Positions 7,590 through 18,077 of a stretch of 64,000 bases of DNA are shown piece by piece. A model generated the notes under the pieces. That model did no database searches. It was not told the origin of the DNA and saw only the letters and a list, made by a program, of their open reading frames with translations. How positions within the stretch are numbered: the stretch's first letter is position 1; every line of letters begins with the position of its first letter. This DNA comes from Mycobacterium kyorinense (GTDB lineage Bacteria; Actinomycetota; Actinomycetes; Mycobacteriales; Mycobacteriaceae), in contig NZ_LZKJ01000108.1 of the NCBI RefSeq assembly GCF_001672775.1, positions 1-64,000 of the forward strand, written 5' to 3'. Made by a program: the position numbers and the translations under genes.

Positions 7590-9447
7590 TGTTGCCGTCC
7601 TTATTGACGCCCTGACCCGGTGCCGGGCTTTGGGACACCACCCGGTTGTGCGAGGAGCCGCCGGCGTCGACGTCGGCGCCCTTGACGAGCACGCCCGTCC
7701 ACCCCAGTGCCCGCAGCTGCGGTTCGGCGTCGGTCCAGAACATCCCGGACACGTCGGGCATCACGAACTGATTGCCCTTCGACACTTGCAGTTCGATCAC
7801 CGAGTCCACCGGCACGGTCGCATCCGCCGGCGGATTGGTCGCGACTACCTCACCGGCCGGGCGGGGGCTGTCCACCGAGGCCTCGGTGAACTTGGTGAAG
7901 CCGTAGACGTTGAGGTTCTTCTGGGCGAGTTCGACGGTCTGGCCGGCGACGGCGGGGATCTGCTTGGTGGCCGGCCCGGACCCGATGATGATGGAGATCT
8001 CGTTGGTGATCGCCGAGGTCTGGTTGGCCGACGGAATCGTCCCGATGACCCGGTCCTTCATGTCCGGTGGCGAGGGCGACTGGACCTGCTTGAAGCGGCC
8101 GAACCCGGCGGCCTTCAGCTTCTTCACCGCCGACGCGTAGCTCAGCGACGACACGTCGGGAACCTCACGCTGCTCGGGCCCGGTGGAGACGCTGATGGTG
8201 ATCTCGTCGCCGGCGCCCACCGAGGAGTCGGCCCCCGGGTCGGTGCCGATCACGTGGTCAGGCGGCACGGTCGAGTCAGGTTTCTGCTGCGTGCGCGTCT
8301 TGAAGCCCTTGTTTTGCAATGCGGCGATCGCATCGGCTGACACCTGCCCCCGCACGTCGGGCACCTGCACGCTGCGTGTGCTGTTGCCGAACGTGTTGAT
8401 CGCGATCGTGACGAGGACGGTCAATACCGCCAAGACCGCAACGGCGATGAGCCAGCGGCCCACCGACCCGCTGCCGCGGTCGCGGCCGAAGTCGAGTTGC
8501 TGGCGGGGCAGCGGATCGGTGTGCGGGCCCATCGGGTCGCTGGGATGCGGCGATGCCAACAACGAGTTCCGCTCGGCGTCGGTGAGCACCTTGGGCGCCT
8601 CGGGCTGCTCACCGTTATGCACCCGAACCAGGTCGGCGCGCATCTCCGCGGCGGTCTGGTAGCGGTTGTCGGGGTTTTTGGCCAGCGCCTTGAGCACGAC
8701 GGCGTCCAGTTCGGCGGAGACACCCTCGTGCCGTTGCGACGGCGGAACAGGATCCTCGCGGACATGCTGGTAGGCGACCGCGACGGGTGAGTCACCGACG
8801 AAAGGTGGCTCGCCGGTAAGGATTTCGTAGAGCACGCAGCCCAACGAATAAACGTCGGACCGAGCATCGACCGAATCGCCCCGGGCCTGTTCCGGCGACA
8901 GGTACTGTGCGGTGCCGATCACCGCCGCGGTCTGGGTGACGCTGTTGCCGCTGTCGGCGATCGCCCGAGCGATCCCGAAATCCATCACCTTGACCGCATT
9001 CGTGGTGCTGATCATGATGTTGGCCGGCTTGACGTCACGATGAATGATGCCGTGCTGGTGAGAAAAGTTCAGCGCCTGGCAGGCGTCGGCGATGACCTCG
9101 ATGGCCCGCTGGGGTGGCATCGGCCCGTCGGTATGCACGATGTCGCGCAGCGTGACCCCGTTGACGTACTCCATCACGATGTAGGGCAGCGGCCCGGCAG
9201 GCGTCTCGGCCTCACCGGTGTCGTACACCGCGACGATGGCGGGGTGATTCAGCGCGGCTGCGTTCTGCGCTTCGCGCCGAAAACGCAGATAGAAGCTGGG
9301 ATCGCGGGCAAGGTCGGCGCGCAGCACTTTGACCGCCACGTCACGGTGCAACCGGGTGTCGTGGGCATGGTGCACCTCGGACATGCCACCGAAGCCGAGG
9401 ATTTCGCCAAGCTCGTAGCGGTCGGACAAATGCTGCGGAGTGGTCAT
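7567..9447 (-). CDS. pknB: PknB, transmembrane Ser/Thr protein kinase with PASTA repeats
   Basis: 626 residues, matching Mtb PknB. The kinase domain (about 1-280) has [40 protein letters not shown] and the activation-loop segment [19 protein letters not shown] juxtamembrane linker follows, then one helix ([18 protein letters not shown]) and four outward PASTA repeats that sense muropeptides or lipid II. It regulates wall synthesis and division and is essential in Mtb. It is last in the fhaA-pknB operon; its start overlaps the pknA stop by four bases (ATGA type). PstP, two genes upstream of pbpA, is the phosphatase that reverses it. Confidence 0.97.
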   Translation of the reverse strand: MTTPQHLSDRYELGEILGFGGMSEVHHAHDTRLHRDVAVKVLRADLARDPSFYLRFRREAQNAAALNHPAIVAVYDTGEAETPAGPLPYIVMEYVNGVTLRDIVHTDGPMPPQRAIEVIADACQALNFSHQHGIIHRDVKPANIMISTTNAVKVMDFGIARAIADSGNSVTQTAAVIGTAQYLSPEQARGDSVDARSDVYSLGCVLYEILTGEPPFVGDSPVAVAYQHVREDPVPPSQRHEGVSAELDAVVLKALAKNPDNRYQTAAEMRADLVRVHNGEQPEAPKVLTDAERNSLLASPHPSDPMGPHTDPLPRQQLDFGRDRGSGSVGRWLIAVAVLAVLTVLVTIAINTFGNSTRSVQVPDVRGQVSADAIAALQNKGFKTRTQQKPDSTVPPDHVIGTDPGADSSVGAGDEITISVSTGPEQREVPDVSSLSYASAVKKLKAAGFGRFKQVQSPSPPDMKDRVIGTIPSANQTSAITNEISIIIGSGPATKQIPAVAGQTVELAQKNLNVYGFTKFTEASVDSPRPAGEVVATNPPADATVPVDSVIELQVSKGNQFVMPDVSGMFWTDAEPQLRALGWTGVLVKGADVDAGGSSHNRVVSQSPAPGQGVNKDGNITLKFGQ

Positions 9448-10754
9448 ACCGTTGTCTCGTGTCGGGCCGGCGGCGCCTGCTGGAGATGCGCCAGCACGAT
9501 AGCCCAGGGCTGCTTGTTCTGACGTTTAGCATGACCCGCTCCCCTATGATCCGTCCAATTGGACGGCTGTACAGCAGCCATGCCCGCGTTTGTCGAGGTG
9601 TTGCTGGGCGTGCCGGTGTCCGTCACGGTCGGTGCTGACGGTTGCGGCTGGGTGTCGTCATGCGAGTTGATGACGATCAGTACCGCGATGATGATCGCCA
9701 AGGCTCCCAGCACTCCGGCCGCCCACAGCAGCGCACGCTGGCCGGACGAGAAGGTGCGCCGCGGCGGCGGCGGGCGATGACCGCCCGTGGCGGGCCGCGA
9801 TCGGCGAGCCGCTGGCGCGCGCCCGGTCGGATTCGCGGCGGCTCTGGCCTGGGCTCCCGACGGTATCGCGGCGGGGGTGGCGCGGCCGGAGGACGCGGCC
9901 TGGTTGGGCCGTGGCGGCCGGCGGCCGGCACGCACAGCGGCGACGGCGTCGGCGAACGGCCCGCCGCTGCGGTAGCGCATCCCGGGATTTTTGACCAGCG
10001 TGATCTCGATGAGCTCCCGGACGTTAGGCGGCACATCGGTGGGCAGCGGCGGCGGCGGTTCTTTGATGTGCTTCATCGCCACCGTCAGCGCACCGTCACC
10101 GGTAAACGGCCGCTTACCCGAAACCGATTCGTAGCCAACAACTCCCAGCGAATAGACGTCGCTGGCGGGTGTGGCGTCGTGACCGAGGGCCTGCTCCGGG
10201 GCGATGTATTGAGCGGTGCCCATCACCATGCCGGTCTGGGTCACCGGCGCCGCGTCGACGGCCTTGGCGATGCCGAAGTCGGTGATCTTCACCTGCCCCG
10301 TCGGGGTGATCAGAATATTGCCGGGCTTGACGTCGCGGTGCACCAGCCCGGCGGCGTGCGCTACCTGAAGCGCGCGACCGGTCTGCTCGAGCAGATCCAG
10401 CGCGTGGCGCAACGACAGTTTGCCCATCCGTTTGAGAACCGAGTTGAGCGGTTCACCGTTGACCAGCTCCATCACCAGGTAGGCGGTGCGGCCCTCGCCG
10501 TTCATCTGGGTTTCGCCGTAGTCGTGGACGCTGGCGATTCCGGGATGGTTGAGCATCGCCGTCGTGCGCGCTTCGGCGCGGAACCGCTCGATGAACTCAG
10601 GGTCGGACGAAAACTCGCTCTTGAGTACCTTGACCGCGACACGCCGGCCCAGCCGGCTGTCCACCGCCTCCCAGACCTGCCCCATACCGCCAGTGGCGAT
10701 GAGGCGCTGCAGCCGGTAGCGGCCAGACAGCGTCACACCTACTCGCGGGCTCAT
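9444..10754 (-). CDS. pknA: PknA, transmembrane Ser/Thr protein kinase
   Basis: 436 residues (Mtb 431). Kinase motifs are complete: [44 protein letters not shown] and the activation loop [18 protein letters not shown]. After about residue 280 comes a Pro/Ala/Arg-rich linker, then one membrane helix ([21 protein letters not shown]) and a short Thr/Ser-rich outer tail with no PASTA domain. PknA acts on cell-shape and division proteins such as Wag31, FtsZ and MurD in Mtb. The start overlaps the pbpA stop by four bases, so translation is probably coupled. Confidence 0.97.
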   Translation of the reverse strand: MSPRVGVTLSGRYRLQRLIATGGMGQVWEAVDSRLGRRVAVKVLKSEFSSDPEFIERFRAEARTTAMLNHPGIASVHDYGETQMNGEGRTAYLVMELVNGEPLNSVLKRMGKLSLRHALDLLEQTGRALQVAHAAGLVHRDVKPGNILITPTGQVKITDFGIAKAVDAAPVTQTGMVMGTAQYIAPEQALGHDATPASDVYSLGVVGYESVSGKRPFTGDGALTVAMKHIKEPPPPLPTDVPPNVRELIEITLVKNPGMRYRSGGPFADAVAAVRAGRRPPRPNQAASSGRATPAAIPSGAQARAAANPTGRAPAARRSRPATGGHRPPPPRRTFSSGQRALLWAAGVLGALAIIIAVLIVINSHDDTQPQPSAPTVTDTGTPSNTSTNAGMAAVQPSNWTDHRGAGHAKRQNKQPWAIVLAHLQQAPPARHETTV

Positions 10755-12226
10755 GGTCCTCCCTGCAGCGCGGCCTCGATCACGGCCCGCCCGATCGGCG
10801 CAGCAAGCGCACCGCCGGTCGCGGACAGCCGGTCGGCGCTATCCTCCACCAGCACCGCAACAGCCACCTTCGGTGCCTGCGCGGGCGCGAAAGCGATGTA
10901 CCACGCGTGCGGCGGAGTGTTGCGCGGGTCGGTGCCGTGCTCTGCGGTACCGGTCTTGGATGCGATCTGCACGCCGGGGATGGCCCCTTTCTGCTGTGTG
11001 AACTTCTCGGCGCCGACCATCAACTCTGTTAGCTTAGCCGCGACCTGCGGCGACACCGCACGGCGTTGCTCGCGGGGAACGGTGCTGCTGATGTTAGCCA
11101 AGTCGGGTCCCTTGAGGCTGTCGACCAGGTACGGCGCCATCGTGACCCCGGCGTTGGCGATGGTCGCGGCCACCAGTGCGTTTTCCAACGGTGTCAGCGC
11201 AACGTCCTTCTGACCGATGCTCGACATCCCCAGCGCGGCGGTATCTGGAATCGGGCCGAGCGTAGATTGTGCGACCTGCAAGGGGATGGGATCGGGGACA
11301 GTGTCCAAACCGAACGACTGCGCGGTGCTGCGCAACGTGTCGGCCCCGGTGAGCATGCCCAGTTGGACGAACGCGGTGTTGCAGGACCGAGCGAAAGCCT
11401 CGCGCAGCGAGACTGTGGGTTCGTCGCCGCAGGGGGCGCCGCCGTAGTTCTCGAGGGTCGCAGTGCTGTCGGGCAGCGGAATCTTGGCTGCCGCGGTCAG
11501 CTGGTCGTCCTCGGTGGTGCCGGCCTGCAGCGCGGCCGCGGTGGTGATCACTTTGAACGTGGAGCCCGGCGGATAAGTCTCCGCGATGGCGCGGTTGGTC
11601 AGCGGGGAGTCGGGGTTATCGCGCAACCGCTGCCAGGCCTGCAATTGCTCCTCGGCATTGTGCGACGCCAGCAGGTTTGGATCGTAGGACGGCGACGACA
11701 CCAGCGCCAAGATCTTGCCGGTCGAGGGTTCGAGGGCGACGACCGCGCCCTTACACGGCCCGCTGCAGCCCTGCTGCATGGCGTCCCACGCGGCCTGTTG
11801 CACGCGCGGGTTGATCGTGGTGTCGACGTTGCCGCCGCGCGGATCGCGGCCGGTGAAGAAGTCGGCCAGCCGGCGACCGAACAGCCGCTGGTCGGACCCA
11901 TTGAGCAGCGGGTCTTCGGCGCGTTCGAGTCCAGTGCTGGAATAGCGCAGCGAATAGAAGCCCGTCACCGGCGCGTATACCGCGGGATCGGGATATACGC
12001 GCAGGAAGCGGAAGCGGTTGTCGGTGGCCACCGAGTAAGCCAGCAGTTGGCCCCCAGCAGTGATCTGGCCGCGCTGGCGGGAGTACTCGTCTAGAAGCAC
12101 CCGCTGATTGCGGGGGTCGGCGCGCAGCCCGTCGGCGGTGAACACCTGCGTGAGCGTGGCGTTGAACAGCAGCAGCACGATCAACGCCATCACGGTCACC
12201 GAGATTCGCCGCAGAGAGGCGTTCAT
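10751..12226 (-). CDS. pbpA: PbpA, class B penicillin-binding protein (transpeptidase)
   Basis: 491 residues, identical in length to Mtb PbpA. ATG 12226 gives [16 protein letters not shown], an uncleaved signal anchor. The periplasmic part has a dimerisation domain, then the transpeptidase motifs PPGSTFKVI (active-site Ser-x-x-Lys), ARSCNTAF (Ser-x-Asn) and ASKTGTAEH (Lys-Thr-Gly). It cross-links peptidoglycan and is expected to work with the adjacent RodA glycosyltransferase. It overlaps rodA by four bases upstream and pknA by four bases downstream. Confidence 0.97.
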   Translation of the reverse strand: MNASLRRISVTVMALIVLLLFNATLTQVFTADGLRADPRNQRVLLDEYSRQRGQITAGGQLLAYSVATDNRFRFLRVYPDPAVYAPVTGFYSLRYSSTGLERAEDPLLNGSDQRLFGRRLADFFTGRDPRGGNVDTTINPRVQQAAWDAMQQGCSGPCKGAVVALEPSTGKILALVSSPSYDPNLLASHNAEEQLQAWQRLRDNPDSPLTNRAIAETYPPGSTFKVITTAAALQAGTTEDDQLTAAAKIPLPDSTATLENYGGAPCGDEPTVSLREAFARSCNTAFVQLGMLTGADTLRSTAQSFGLDTVPDPIPLQVAQSTLGPIPDTAALGMSSIGQKDVALTPLENALVAATIANAGVTMAPYLVDSLKGPDLANISSTVPREQRRAVSPQVAAKLTELMVGAEKFTQQKGAIPGVQIASKTGTAEHGTDPRNTPPHAWYIAFAPAQAPKVAVAVLVEDSADRLSATGGALAAPIGRAVIEAALQGGP

Positions 12227-13704
12227 ACCCGCTCGATCACCTCGGTGTTGGCCGCCGCGATCGGCGACGTGTTGCGCGCGCTGGTGCGGAATGGCCGCCG
12301 CGCCGCATGCGACGTACGGGCCAGAATGGCCAGCAGCATGTAGTTGGCCAACAGCGACGAGCCGCCGTAGGACATCCATGGTGTGGTCAGCCCCGTCAGC
12401 GGGATGAGCTTGGTGACGCCGCCGACGACGATGAACAACTGGATGGCCAATGTCGAGGACAGACCCGCGGCCAGCAGTTTCCCGAAGCTGTCACGCACCG
12501 CGATCGCCGTGCGCATTCCGCGGATGATGACGATGGTGTAGAGCATCAAAATGCCTGCCAGCCCGACCAATCCGAGTTCTTCGCCGAAGGCCGCGACAAT
12601 GAAATCGGTCGACGCGGCGGGCACGGTGTCGGGCTGCCCATTGCCCAGTCCGGTGCCGAAGATGCCACCGGTGGCAAAGCTGAACAGCGACTGCACCATC
12701 TGGTAGCCGCTGCCTTCGGGGTCGGCGAACGGGTCCAGCCACGTCTGCACGCGTACTCGGACGTGATCGAAAACGAAATACGCCGCAACGCTTCCGAGCG
12801 CAAACAAAGCCAACCCGATGACCACCCAACTGAATCGCTGGGTGGCGAGGTAGACCACCACCAGAAACGATGCATACAGCAGTAGCGAAGTGCCCAGGTC
12901 CTTTTCGAAGATCATCACACCGACCGAGATCACCCACGCCGCCAACAGCGGCGCCAGGTCACGCGGCCGCGGCAAGTCCAGGCCTGCGACGTGCTTGCCA
13001 GCGCTGGTGAACAATCCGCGCTTGGCTACCAGCACCGCCGAGAAAAAGACCAGCAGCAGGATTTTCGAGAACTCGGCCGGCTGAATTGAAAAGCCCGGCA
13101 ACCGGATCCAGATTTTGGCGCCGTTTTGTTCGGAGAACGACGCTGGCAGCAGGGCGGGAATCGCCAACAGCACCAGGCCACTCAGGCCGCAGATGTAGCC
13201 GTAGCGGGCGAGCTGTCGGTGATCTTTCAGCCAGCCCATCACAACCGCGAACGCGACGACCCCCACCAGCGTCCACAACATCTGCTGGTTGGCGCTGGGG
13301 CTGGCACCGCGGCCCGCGTGGGACAGGTCCAGTCGATGAATCATCACCAAACCCAGCCCGTTGAGCAGTGCCACCACCGGCAGCAGCAGCGGATCCGCGT
13401 AGGGCGCATAGCGTCGGATGGCGGCGTGCGCGCCTACGAAGAGCGCCAGGAAGGCGGCGGCGTAAGTGATCAAATCCCAACGCAATCCGCGGTCCTGGTT
13501 GGCTTCCACGATGGCCAGTGCCGCCGCCGTGATGACGGTGGCGAAGCACAACAGCGCCAATTCGGCATTGCGCCGAGTGGGCAGCGGAGGGGTCACTGCA
13601 ACCGCCGGCTGCGGCGCGGTGCTCAATTTGCGCCGCGCCTCCTCGTCGTCCCCTCGCGAGCTGTGGTCCCCCGGGCGCTCTGCATCGTCGTCGACGCGGG
13701 TCAT
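12223..13704 (-). CDS. rodA: RodA/FtsW-type SEDS peptidoglycan polymerase
   Basis: 493 residues. ATG 13704 overlaps the pstP stop by four bases; the N-terminal extension before PVAVTPPLPTRRNAEL is about 24 residues longer than I recall for Mtb RodA (469). SEDS signatures are present: KIWIRLPGFSIQPAEFSKI, TWLDPFADPEGSGYQ, DFIVAAFGEELGLVG and TTPWMSYGGSSLLANY, within roughly ten membrane helices. SEDS proteins polymerise lipid II and pair with class B PBPs, here PbpA encoded directly downstream. The acidic, low-complexity N-terminus (DDDAERPGDH) is the only odd part. Confidence 0.95.
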   Translation of the reverse strand: MTRVDDDAERPGDHSSRGDDEEARRKLSTAPQPAVAVTPPLPTRRNAELALLCFATVITAAALAIVEANQDRGLRWDLITYAAAFLALFVGAHAAIRRYAPYADPLLLPVVALLNGLGLVMIHRLDLSHAGRGASPSANQQMLWTLVGVVAFAVVMGWLKDHRQLARYGYICGLSGLVLLAIPALLPASFSEQNGAKIWIRLPGFSIQPAEFSKILLLVFFSAVLVAKRGLFTSAGKHVAGLDLPRPRDLAPLLAAWVISVGVMIFEKDLGTSLLLYASFLVVVYLATQRFSWVVIGLALFALGSVAAYFVFDHVRVRVQTWLDPFADPEGSGYQMVQSLFSFATGGIFGTGLGNGQPDTVPAASTDFIVAAFGEELGLVGLAGILMLYTIVIIRGMRTAIAVRDSFGKLLAAGLSSTLAIQLFIVVGGVTKLIPLTGLTTPWMSYGGSSLLANYMLLAILARTSHAARRPFRTSARNTSPIAAANTEVIERV

Positions 13705-15173
13705 GCCGCCGCTCGGCAATCGCTGCCTGGCTCGAGGGGAGGTGGGGGAAGCGCCGTCACGGTGGATGCGGTCGTCGTCGGCGACGAACCCTCCGCCGGT
13801 TCTTCGGGACTCGACGTGCTGTGCTGTGGCGTGCTCGGTGCCGTCGTCCGACTGGTGGTCGACGGAGTGTGCGGCGTCGGCGAGGACGGCGATGTGGCGC
13901 GCGTCGGCGGGCACGGCGGCAGCAAAGAGCCCGCGGCTAACTGGTGAAGTTGCTTGATGGCGTTATCCAAGGTGCCGGCCGGCAGCCCCGCCGCAACCTG
14001 CGCGCGTTCGGATGGCCGCAGATCCGAGAGCTTTATGGGATGGCAGTTGAGAGCGCTTTTGGATTGCCCGTAGTTGATTTGCGAGAGTTCGTTACGGCTG
14101 TTGAGGCAACCGACCAGATATGGCTTGTGCAGCGGAAAGCCGAGTATCGACCCCTGGACGCCCTGCATGATCGATACGTCCCCGTTGTAGGCGGCGACGT
14201 AGTAGTTGCTGTAGACAACTTGGCGGCCGATGGCTAGCGCCGAGAGGATCAGCAGTACCACCAACGTGACGCCGATCGCCATCCGTCGTCGTGAGCGTCG
14301 CGGCCGAATGAATGCATCCGCTTGCGGCAGAACACGTTTGACGACGTTCTTGCGGGGATTGATGGCCGATGCCCGGCCGGCTGCGGTGTTGGGCCGAGTC
14401 AGCTGGTCCTCTTCTCCCGATACTGCGCCGGCGATAATCGGCTGGGTCGGCCCGTAATCGGAGTCGACAACATCGGCGACCACCACAGTCACGTTGTCCG
14501 GCCCGCCGCCGCGCAGGGCGAGTTCGATGAGGCGATCAGCGCTGTCGGTGACGTCGGAGATCTTCAGCGCCTCGAGGATGGTCTCCTCGCTGACGGGGTC
14601 GGAGAGTCCGTCCGAACACAGTAGGTAACGGTCGCCTGCCCGCGCCTCGCGCATGGTTAGCGTGGGTTCAACCTCGTGACCGGTCAATGCGCGCATGATC
14701 AGCGACCGCTGCGGATGGCTGTGTGCCTCTTCTCTGGTGATCCGCCCCTCGTCGACCAAAGTCTGGACAAAGGTGTCGTCTTTGGTGATCTGGGTCAGCT
14801 CCCCGTCGCGCAGCATGTACCCGCGCGAGTCGCCGATGTGCACCAGCCCAAGGCGGTTGCCCGCGAACAGGATTGCCGTCAGCGTGGTGCCCATCCCCTC
14901 GAGATCGGGCTCCATTTCGACTTGCGCAGCGATGGCCGAGTTACCGGACCGCACCGCCGCGTCGAGTTTGGCCAGCAGATCGCCGCCGGGCTCGTCGTCG
15001 TCCAGGTGCGCCAACGCGGCGATCACCAACTGGGATGCCACCTCACCGGCGGCATGGCCGCCCATGCCGTCGGCCAGAGCCAGCAACCGCGCGCCGGCAT
15101 AGACCGAATCTTCGTTGTTGGAGCGCACCAGGCCGACATCGCTGCGAGCCGCATAGCGGAAGAACAGGGTCAC
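13701..15173 (-). CDS. pstP: PstP, PP2C-family Ser/Thr phosphatase
   Basis: 490 residues (Mtb 514). The catalytic PP2C domain (about 1-240) shows the metal-binding motifs RSNNEDSVYA, ALADGMGGHAAGE, GDSRGYM, LLCSDGLSDPV and GGGPDNVTVVVAD. A linker, one membrane helix (MAIGVTLVVLLILSALAIG) and an outer domain rich in Pro/Ser/Thr at the end follow. It is the main phosphatase acting on PknA, PknB and their substrates. The order fhaB-pstP-rodA-pbpA-pknA-pknB is kept, with four-base overlaps at each junction. Confidence 0.96.
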   Translation of the reverse strand: MTLFFRYAARSDVGLVRSNNEDSVYAGARLLALADGMGGHAAGEVASQLVIAALAHLDDDEPGGDLLAKLDAAVRSGNSAIAAQVEMEPDLEGMGTTLTAILFAGNRLGLVHIGDSRGYMLRDGELTQITKDDTFVQTLVDEGRITREEAHSHPQRSLIMRALTGHEVEPTLTMREARAGDRYLLCSDGLSDPVSEETILEALKISDVTDSADRLIELALRGGGPDNVTVVVADVVDSDYGPTQPIIAGAVSGEEDQLTRPNTAAGRASAINPRKNVVKRVLPQADAFIRPRRSRRRMAIGVTLVVLLILSALAIGRQVVYSNYYVAAYNGDVSIMQGVQGSILGFPLHKPYLVGCLNSRNELSQINYGQSKSALNCHPIKLSDLRPSERAQVAAGLPAGTLDNAIKQLHQLAAGSLLPPCPPTRATSPSSPTPHTPSTTSRTTAPSTPQHSTSSPEEPAEGSSPTTTASTVTALPPPPLEPGSDCRAAA

Positions 15174-15637
15174 GGGCGCAACTCGATCACCGTTTTGCCG
15201 ATTCGAACCGGCGTGCCAATGGGAACCCGTACCGCCGTCGTCACCTTCACCCTGTCAAGGTAAGTACCATTGGTCGATCCTAAATCCTCGACGTACCATT
15301 CCGCGCCTCGCTGCGATAGCCGCGCGTGCCGCGTCGAAGCGTAGTCATCAGTGAGCACCAGGGTGGAGTCGTCCGCGCGTCCGATCAACACCGGCTGTCC
15401 ACTCAGCGTGATGCGAGCCCCCACCAGCGCCCCTTCGGTCACCACCAGATAGCGGGCGGCGTGCCGACGCTGCCGCGAGGGCAACAGGGTGCCGCGTAGC
15501 GCCAGACCCCGTCGCACCATGACAGCGCCGGTCGGTGCATAGATGTCCGTCCGCAGGATCCTCAGCACCGACCAGATGAACAGCCATAGCAGCATCAAGA
15601 ACCCGGCGCGCGTCAGCTGCAGTACTAGACCCTGCAT
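15170..15637 (-). CDS. fhaB: FhaB (FipA), FHA-domain protein
   Basis: 155 residues, the Mtb length. An N-terminal membrane segment (GFLMLLWLFIWSVLRIL) is followed by a linker and a C-terminal FHA domain with LIGRADDSTLVL, STRHARLS, WYVEDLGSTNGTYL and VRIGKTVIEL. FHA domains bind phosphothreonine; FhaB bridges kinase signalling to the divisome (FtsZ and FtsQ in Mtb). It overlaps pstP by four bases and lies 126 bp after fhaA. Confidence 0.95.
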   Translation of the reverse strand: MQGLVLQLTRAGFLMLLWLFIWSVLRILRTDIYAPTGAVMVRRGLALRGTLLPSRQRRHAARYLVVTEGALVGARITLSGQPVLIGRADDSTLVLTDDYASTRHARLSQRGAEWYVEDLGSTNGTYLDRVKVTTAVRVPIGTPVRIGKTVIELRP

Positions 15638-15763
15638 CTGGCGTCCTCTCCGTCCTGGCGCCGCGCTCTCCGCGCCGCGATGCCGAGCACATCAGCAACG
15701 TCACGATACTTGGACCGCGCTGGACGCGGGGTGAAGCTGGATAGCTTCGCCTCGGCTATGGGC

Positions 15764-17374
15764 TCAGTGGATATGGACGACGATCTCGGAATGACCCAGG
15801 CGAATTACATCGCCATCGGCCAACTGCCACTCTTGGACCGGCGCGTTGTTGACCGTGGTGCCGTTGGTGGAGTTGAGATCGGAAAGCAGCGCGACCTGGC
15901 CATCCCAGCGGATTTCCAGATGCCGACGTGACACGCCGGTGTCGGGCAGGCGGAATTGCGCGTCCTGGCCACGGCCCACGATGTTGGCGCCCTCACGCAG
16001 CTGGTAGGTGCGGCCGCTGCCGTCGTCTAGCTGCAGTGTGACCGCGGTGCCGGACGACGCATAGCCGCCCTGCCCGTAGCCGCCATAACCGCCGGCCTGA
16101 CCGTAGTCGTAGTCCCGGCCCGCGGGTTCGCCGTATCCGCCTCCGGATGGCGAATAGCCTCCGCCGCCGGGACCGGCGTCGCCATAGCTCCCGTAATCGG
16201 GCTGGCCATAGTCTTGCCGCCCATATCCAGGGCTGCCCTGGTAGCCCTGCTCATACCCGCCGCCCTGATCGGGGTAGGCCGCCCGCTGGTCGGGCTGACC
16301 GTAGCCGCCTTCGTCGTGACGAGCGGGCCCCCGCCCGTAGTCGCCGTAATCTTGGCTGCCAGGCTGCCCATAGCCACCGCCCTGGCGGTAGCCGGCGTCA
16401 TAGCCCTGTCCGCCGCCATAGCCGCCGGACGGACGCTGTTCGTAAGACGGTGGGTAGCCACCTTGGCCCTGATAACCGCCCTGGTCCTGGTAGCCGCCCT
16501 GCCCTTGGTAGCCGCCTTGGTCGGAGTAGCCGCGCTGGTCTTGATAGCCACCCTGACCTTGGTAACCCTGCCCTTGGTAGCCGCCCTGGTCGGGGTAACC
16601 GCCTTGCTCGGGGTAGCCGCCTTGGCCTTGGTAGCCGCCTTGGCCTTGGTAGCCGCCTTGGTCGGGGTAGCCGCGCTGATCTTGGTAGCCGCCTTGGTCT
16701 TGGGGACCGCCTTGCTCGGGGTAGCCGCCCTGGTCGGGCTGGCGGGGCGGATAACCCCGCTGATCTGGGTAACCCCCAGATTCCGGCGGATACGGGCCAC
16801 GGGGATCCTGGCTGCCGCGCGCGTCATCCTGCGGCTGGCCGTAGCGATCGTCGTAGTAGTCGTCAGGCCGCCCCTGCCCCTGGCCGCCGCGATAGCTCGA
16901 ATTCTCAGTCATTGGTACTCCTGGTTCTGCGCTAAACGCATGATCTGATTGTGACGGGGCGAAATCACTAACAGTCGAGCGGGGTTCCACATCGGGGTTG
17001 ACAGCACCGCGGGCGCGGAACTGGCCGGTGTGGAGGTTCGCTGATTTCTCGAACCGGACAACCACATCACCATACGTTTGCCATCCCTGTTCGCCGATGT
17101 ATCCCGCCAAATGCTTAGCGAAGGTGTCCGACGTGAGATCCGGGTCGGCGCCCACTTTCTCGTAGTCGTGCATACCGAGGGTAATGATGTATTCGTTCGG
17201 AGCCAAAAGGCGATTGCCCTGAAGCGAGCGAATACCGTCGGCTGCTTCACGGCGCAACATCGCTTCAACCTCTTGCGGGACGATCGACCCGCCGAATACC
17301 CGGGCAAACGCATCTCCGACGGTCGATTCGAGTTTGCGCTCGATGCGTTGAACTAGCCCCTTTTGGCCGTCCAT
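15764..17374 (-). CDS. fhaA: FhaA, FHA-domain adaptor with DUF3662 domain
   Basis: 536 residues (Mtb 527). Residues 1-130 are the DUF3662 domain, beginning [16 protein letters not shown]. The middle (about 170-430) is low-complexity, dominated by Gly-Tyr-x-Gln repeats such as [10 protein letters not shown]. The C-terminal FHA domain has [26 protein letters not shown] and [11 protein letters not shown]. FhaA binds phosphorylated pseudokinase MviN/MurJ and PknB and helps control wall synthesis. It is the first gene of the operon. The repeat block on DNA (about 16430-16800) creates many long spurious frames on the other strand. Confidence 0.95.
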   Translation of the reverse strand: MDGQKGLVQRIERKLESTVGDAFARVFGGSIVPQEVEAMLRREAADGIRSLQGNRLLAPNEYIITLGMHDYEKVGADPDLTSDTFAKHLAGYIGEQGWQTYGDVVVRFEKSANLHTGQFRARGAVNPDVEPRSTVSDFAPSQSDHAFSAEPGVPMTENSSYRGGQGQGRPDDYYDDRYGQPQDDARGSQDPRGPYPPESGGYPDQRGYPPRQPDQGGYPEQGGPQDQGGYQDQRGYPDQGGYQGQGGYQGQGGYPEQGGYPDQGGYQGQGYQGQGGYQDQRGYSDQGGYQGQGGYQDQGGYQGQGGYPPSYEQRPSGGYGGGQGYDAGYRQGGGYGQPGSQDYGDYGRGPARHDEGGYGQPDQRAAYPDQGGGYEQGYQGSPGYGRQDYGQPDYGSYGDAGPGGGGYSPSGGGYGEPAGRDYDYGQAGGYGGYGQGGYASSGTAVTLQLDDGSGRTYQLREGANIVGRGQDAQFRLPDTGVSRRHLEIRWDGQVALLSDLNSTNGTTVNNAPVQEWQLADGDVIRLGHSEIVVHIH

Positions 17375-17632
17375 GTCCAGCGCCTGCCTCGCTTGTCCTT
17401 AAGTATCGCCGCCGCAGGGACGATGACCGTCCCGCGTGTCGCATCACCGCCTCGATTCACCTAATGGTATCGGTCCACCGCCACGTCGCGGCACCGCCAG
17501 ATCTCTGAGAATTGCGTCGACGCAGGTCAGCCATGGCTGCCGTGTCGCTGTCGGATGGCGGTAGACCGCGTCGGGGCATCAGGACGGCTGGGGCGGCTCA
17601 CTATTAGAGTGGTAGGCTCCACCGGTCGTTCA

Positions 17633-17715
17633 GGGCGAGTGGCGGAATGGCAGACGCGCTGGCTTCAGGTGCCAGTGTCCTTCGGGACGTGGGGGTTCAA
17701 GTCCCCCTTCGCCCA
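17633..17715 (+). tRNA. leuT: tRNA-Leu(CAG)
   Basis: 83-nt class II tRNA. The acceptor GGGCGAG pairs with TTCGCCC and the discriminator is A17715. The anticodon stem is CTGGC/GCCAG with loop TTCAGGT and anticodon CAG at 17666-17668. A long variable arm is built from TGTCC/GGACG and the T arm is GGGGG/CCCCC. Mtb has the same tRNA after fhaA, so synteny holds up to here and breaks just beyond. Confidence 0.96.
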
Positions 17716-17732
17716 CAACAAAACCACAGGTC

Positions 17733-17756
17733 ACCCCGGCTATCGGTCGGGGTTTT
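17733..17756 (+). terminator. Rho-independent terminator after tRNA-Leu
   Basis: A CCCCG/CGGGG stem with a nine-base loop is followed directly by TTTT, 17 bases after the tRNA end. Form and position fit termination of the tRNA transcript. Confidence 0.7.
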
Positions 17757-17867
17757 CTGTTGGTTGCGCCAGGCTAAGCAGCCAACGCGCGGTGTTCGAA
17801 GAACCGGTTCGAACTGACGGCCGCCGCGATCGACACATACGCTTTCTGCTCGACCTAAGCCAGCTAC

Positions 17868-18077
17868 TCACAAATCGATTTCGTAGTCGTCCATTGGGAG
17901 TGGAACGCTGACTGCCTGATCGAAGAGATCAGCTGGGTCGGCCTCCGTGCCGAGCGCATCCTTCAAATAGTCCGGATCCAACCCCGCGGCGTCATCTGCT
18001 CCATCGACGGGAAGCTGCTGCTCAGCATGGTCTGCCTCGGGCACTTCGAGAGTCAGTGTGTATCCGTCAGTCTTCAT
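17868..18077 (-). CDS. Small acidic protein, coupled to the MerR regulator gene
   Basis: 69 residues from ATG 18077 (MKTDGYTLTLEVPEAD), strongly acidic, ending MDDYEIDL. The start lies inside the end of the upstream MerR gene (11-base overlap), so the two are translated from one message. No known domain is recognised. The many Asp residues and lack of hydrophobic helices suggest a soluble, perhaps partly disordered, partner of the regulator or of Hsp18. The longer in-frame extension upstream only reads through the MerR repeat region and is rejected. Confidence 0.6.
   Translation of the reverse strand: MKTDGYTLTLEVPEADHAEQQLPVDGADDAAGLDPDYLKDALGTEADPADLFDQAVSVPLPMDDYEIDL

Noticed and set aside
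9642..11213. A 523-codon forward frame across pknA and pbpA
   Set aside because: It is an antisense shadow typical of high-G+C DNA; both minus-strand genes have complete catalytic motifs.
16147..16948. Two long forward frames across the middle of fhaA
   Set aside because: They arise from the Gly/Tyr/Gln repeat of fhaA read on the other strand; the FhaA domains at both ends and its operon position make the minus strand the coding one.
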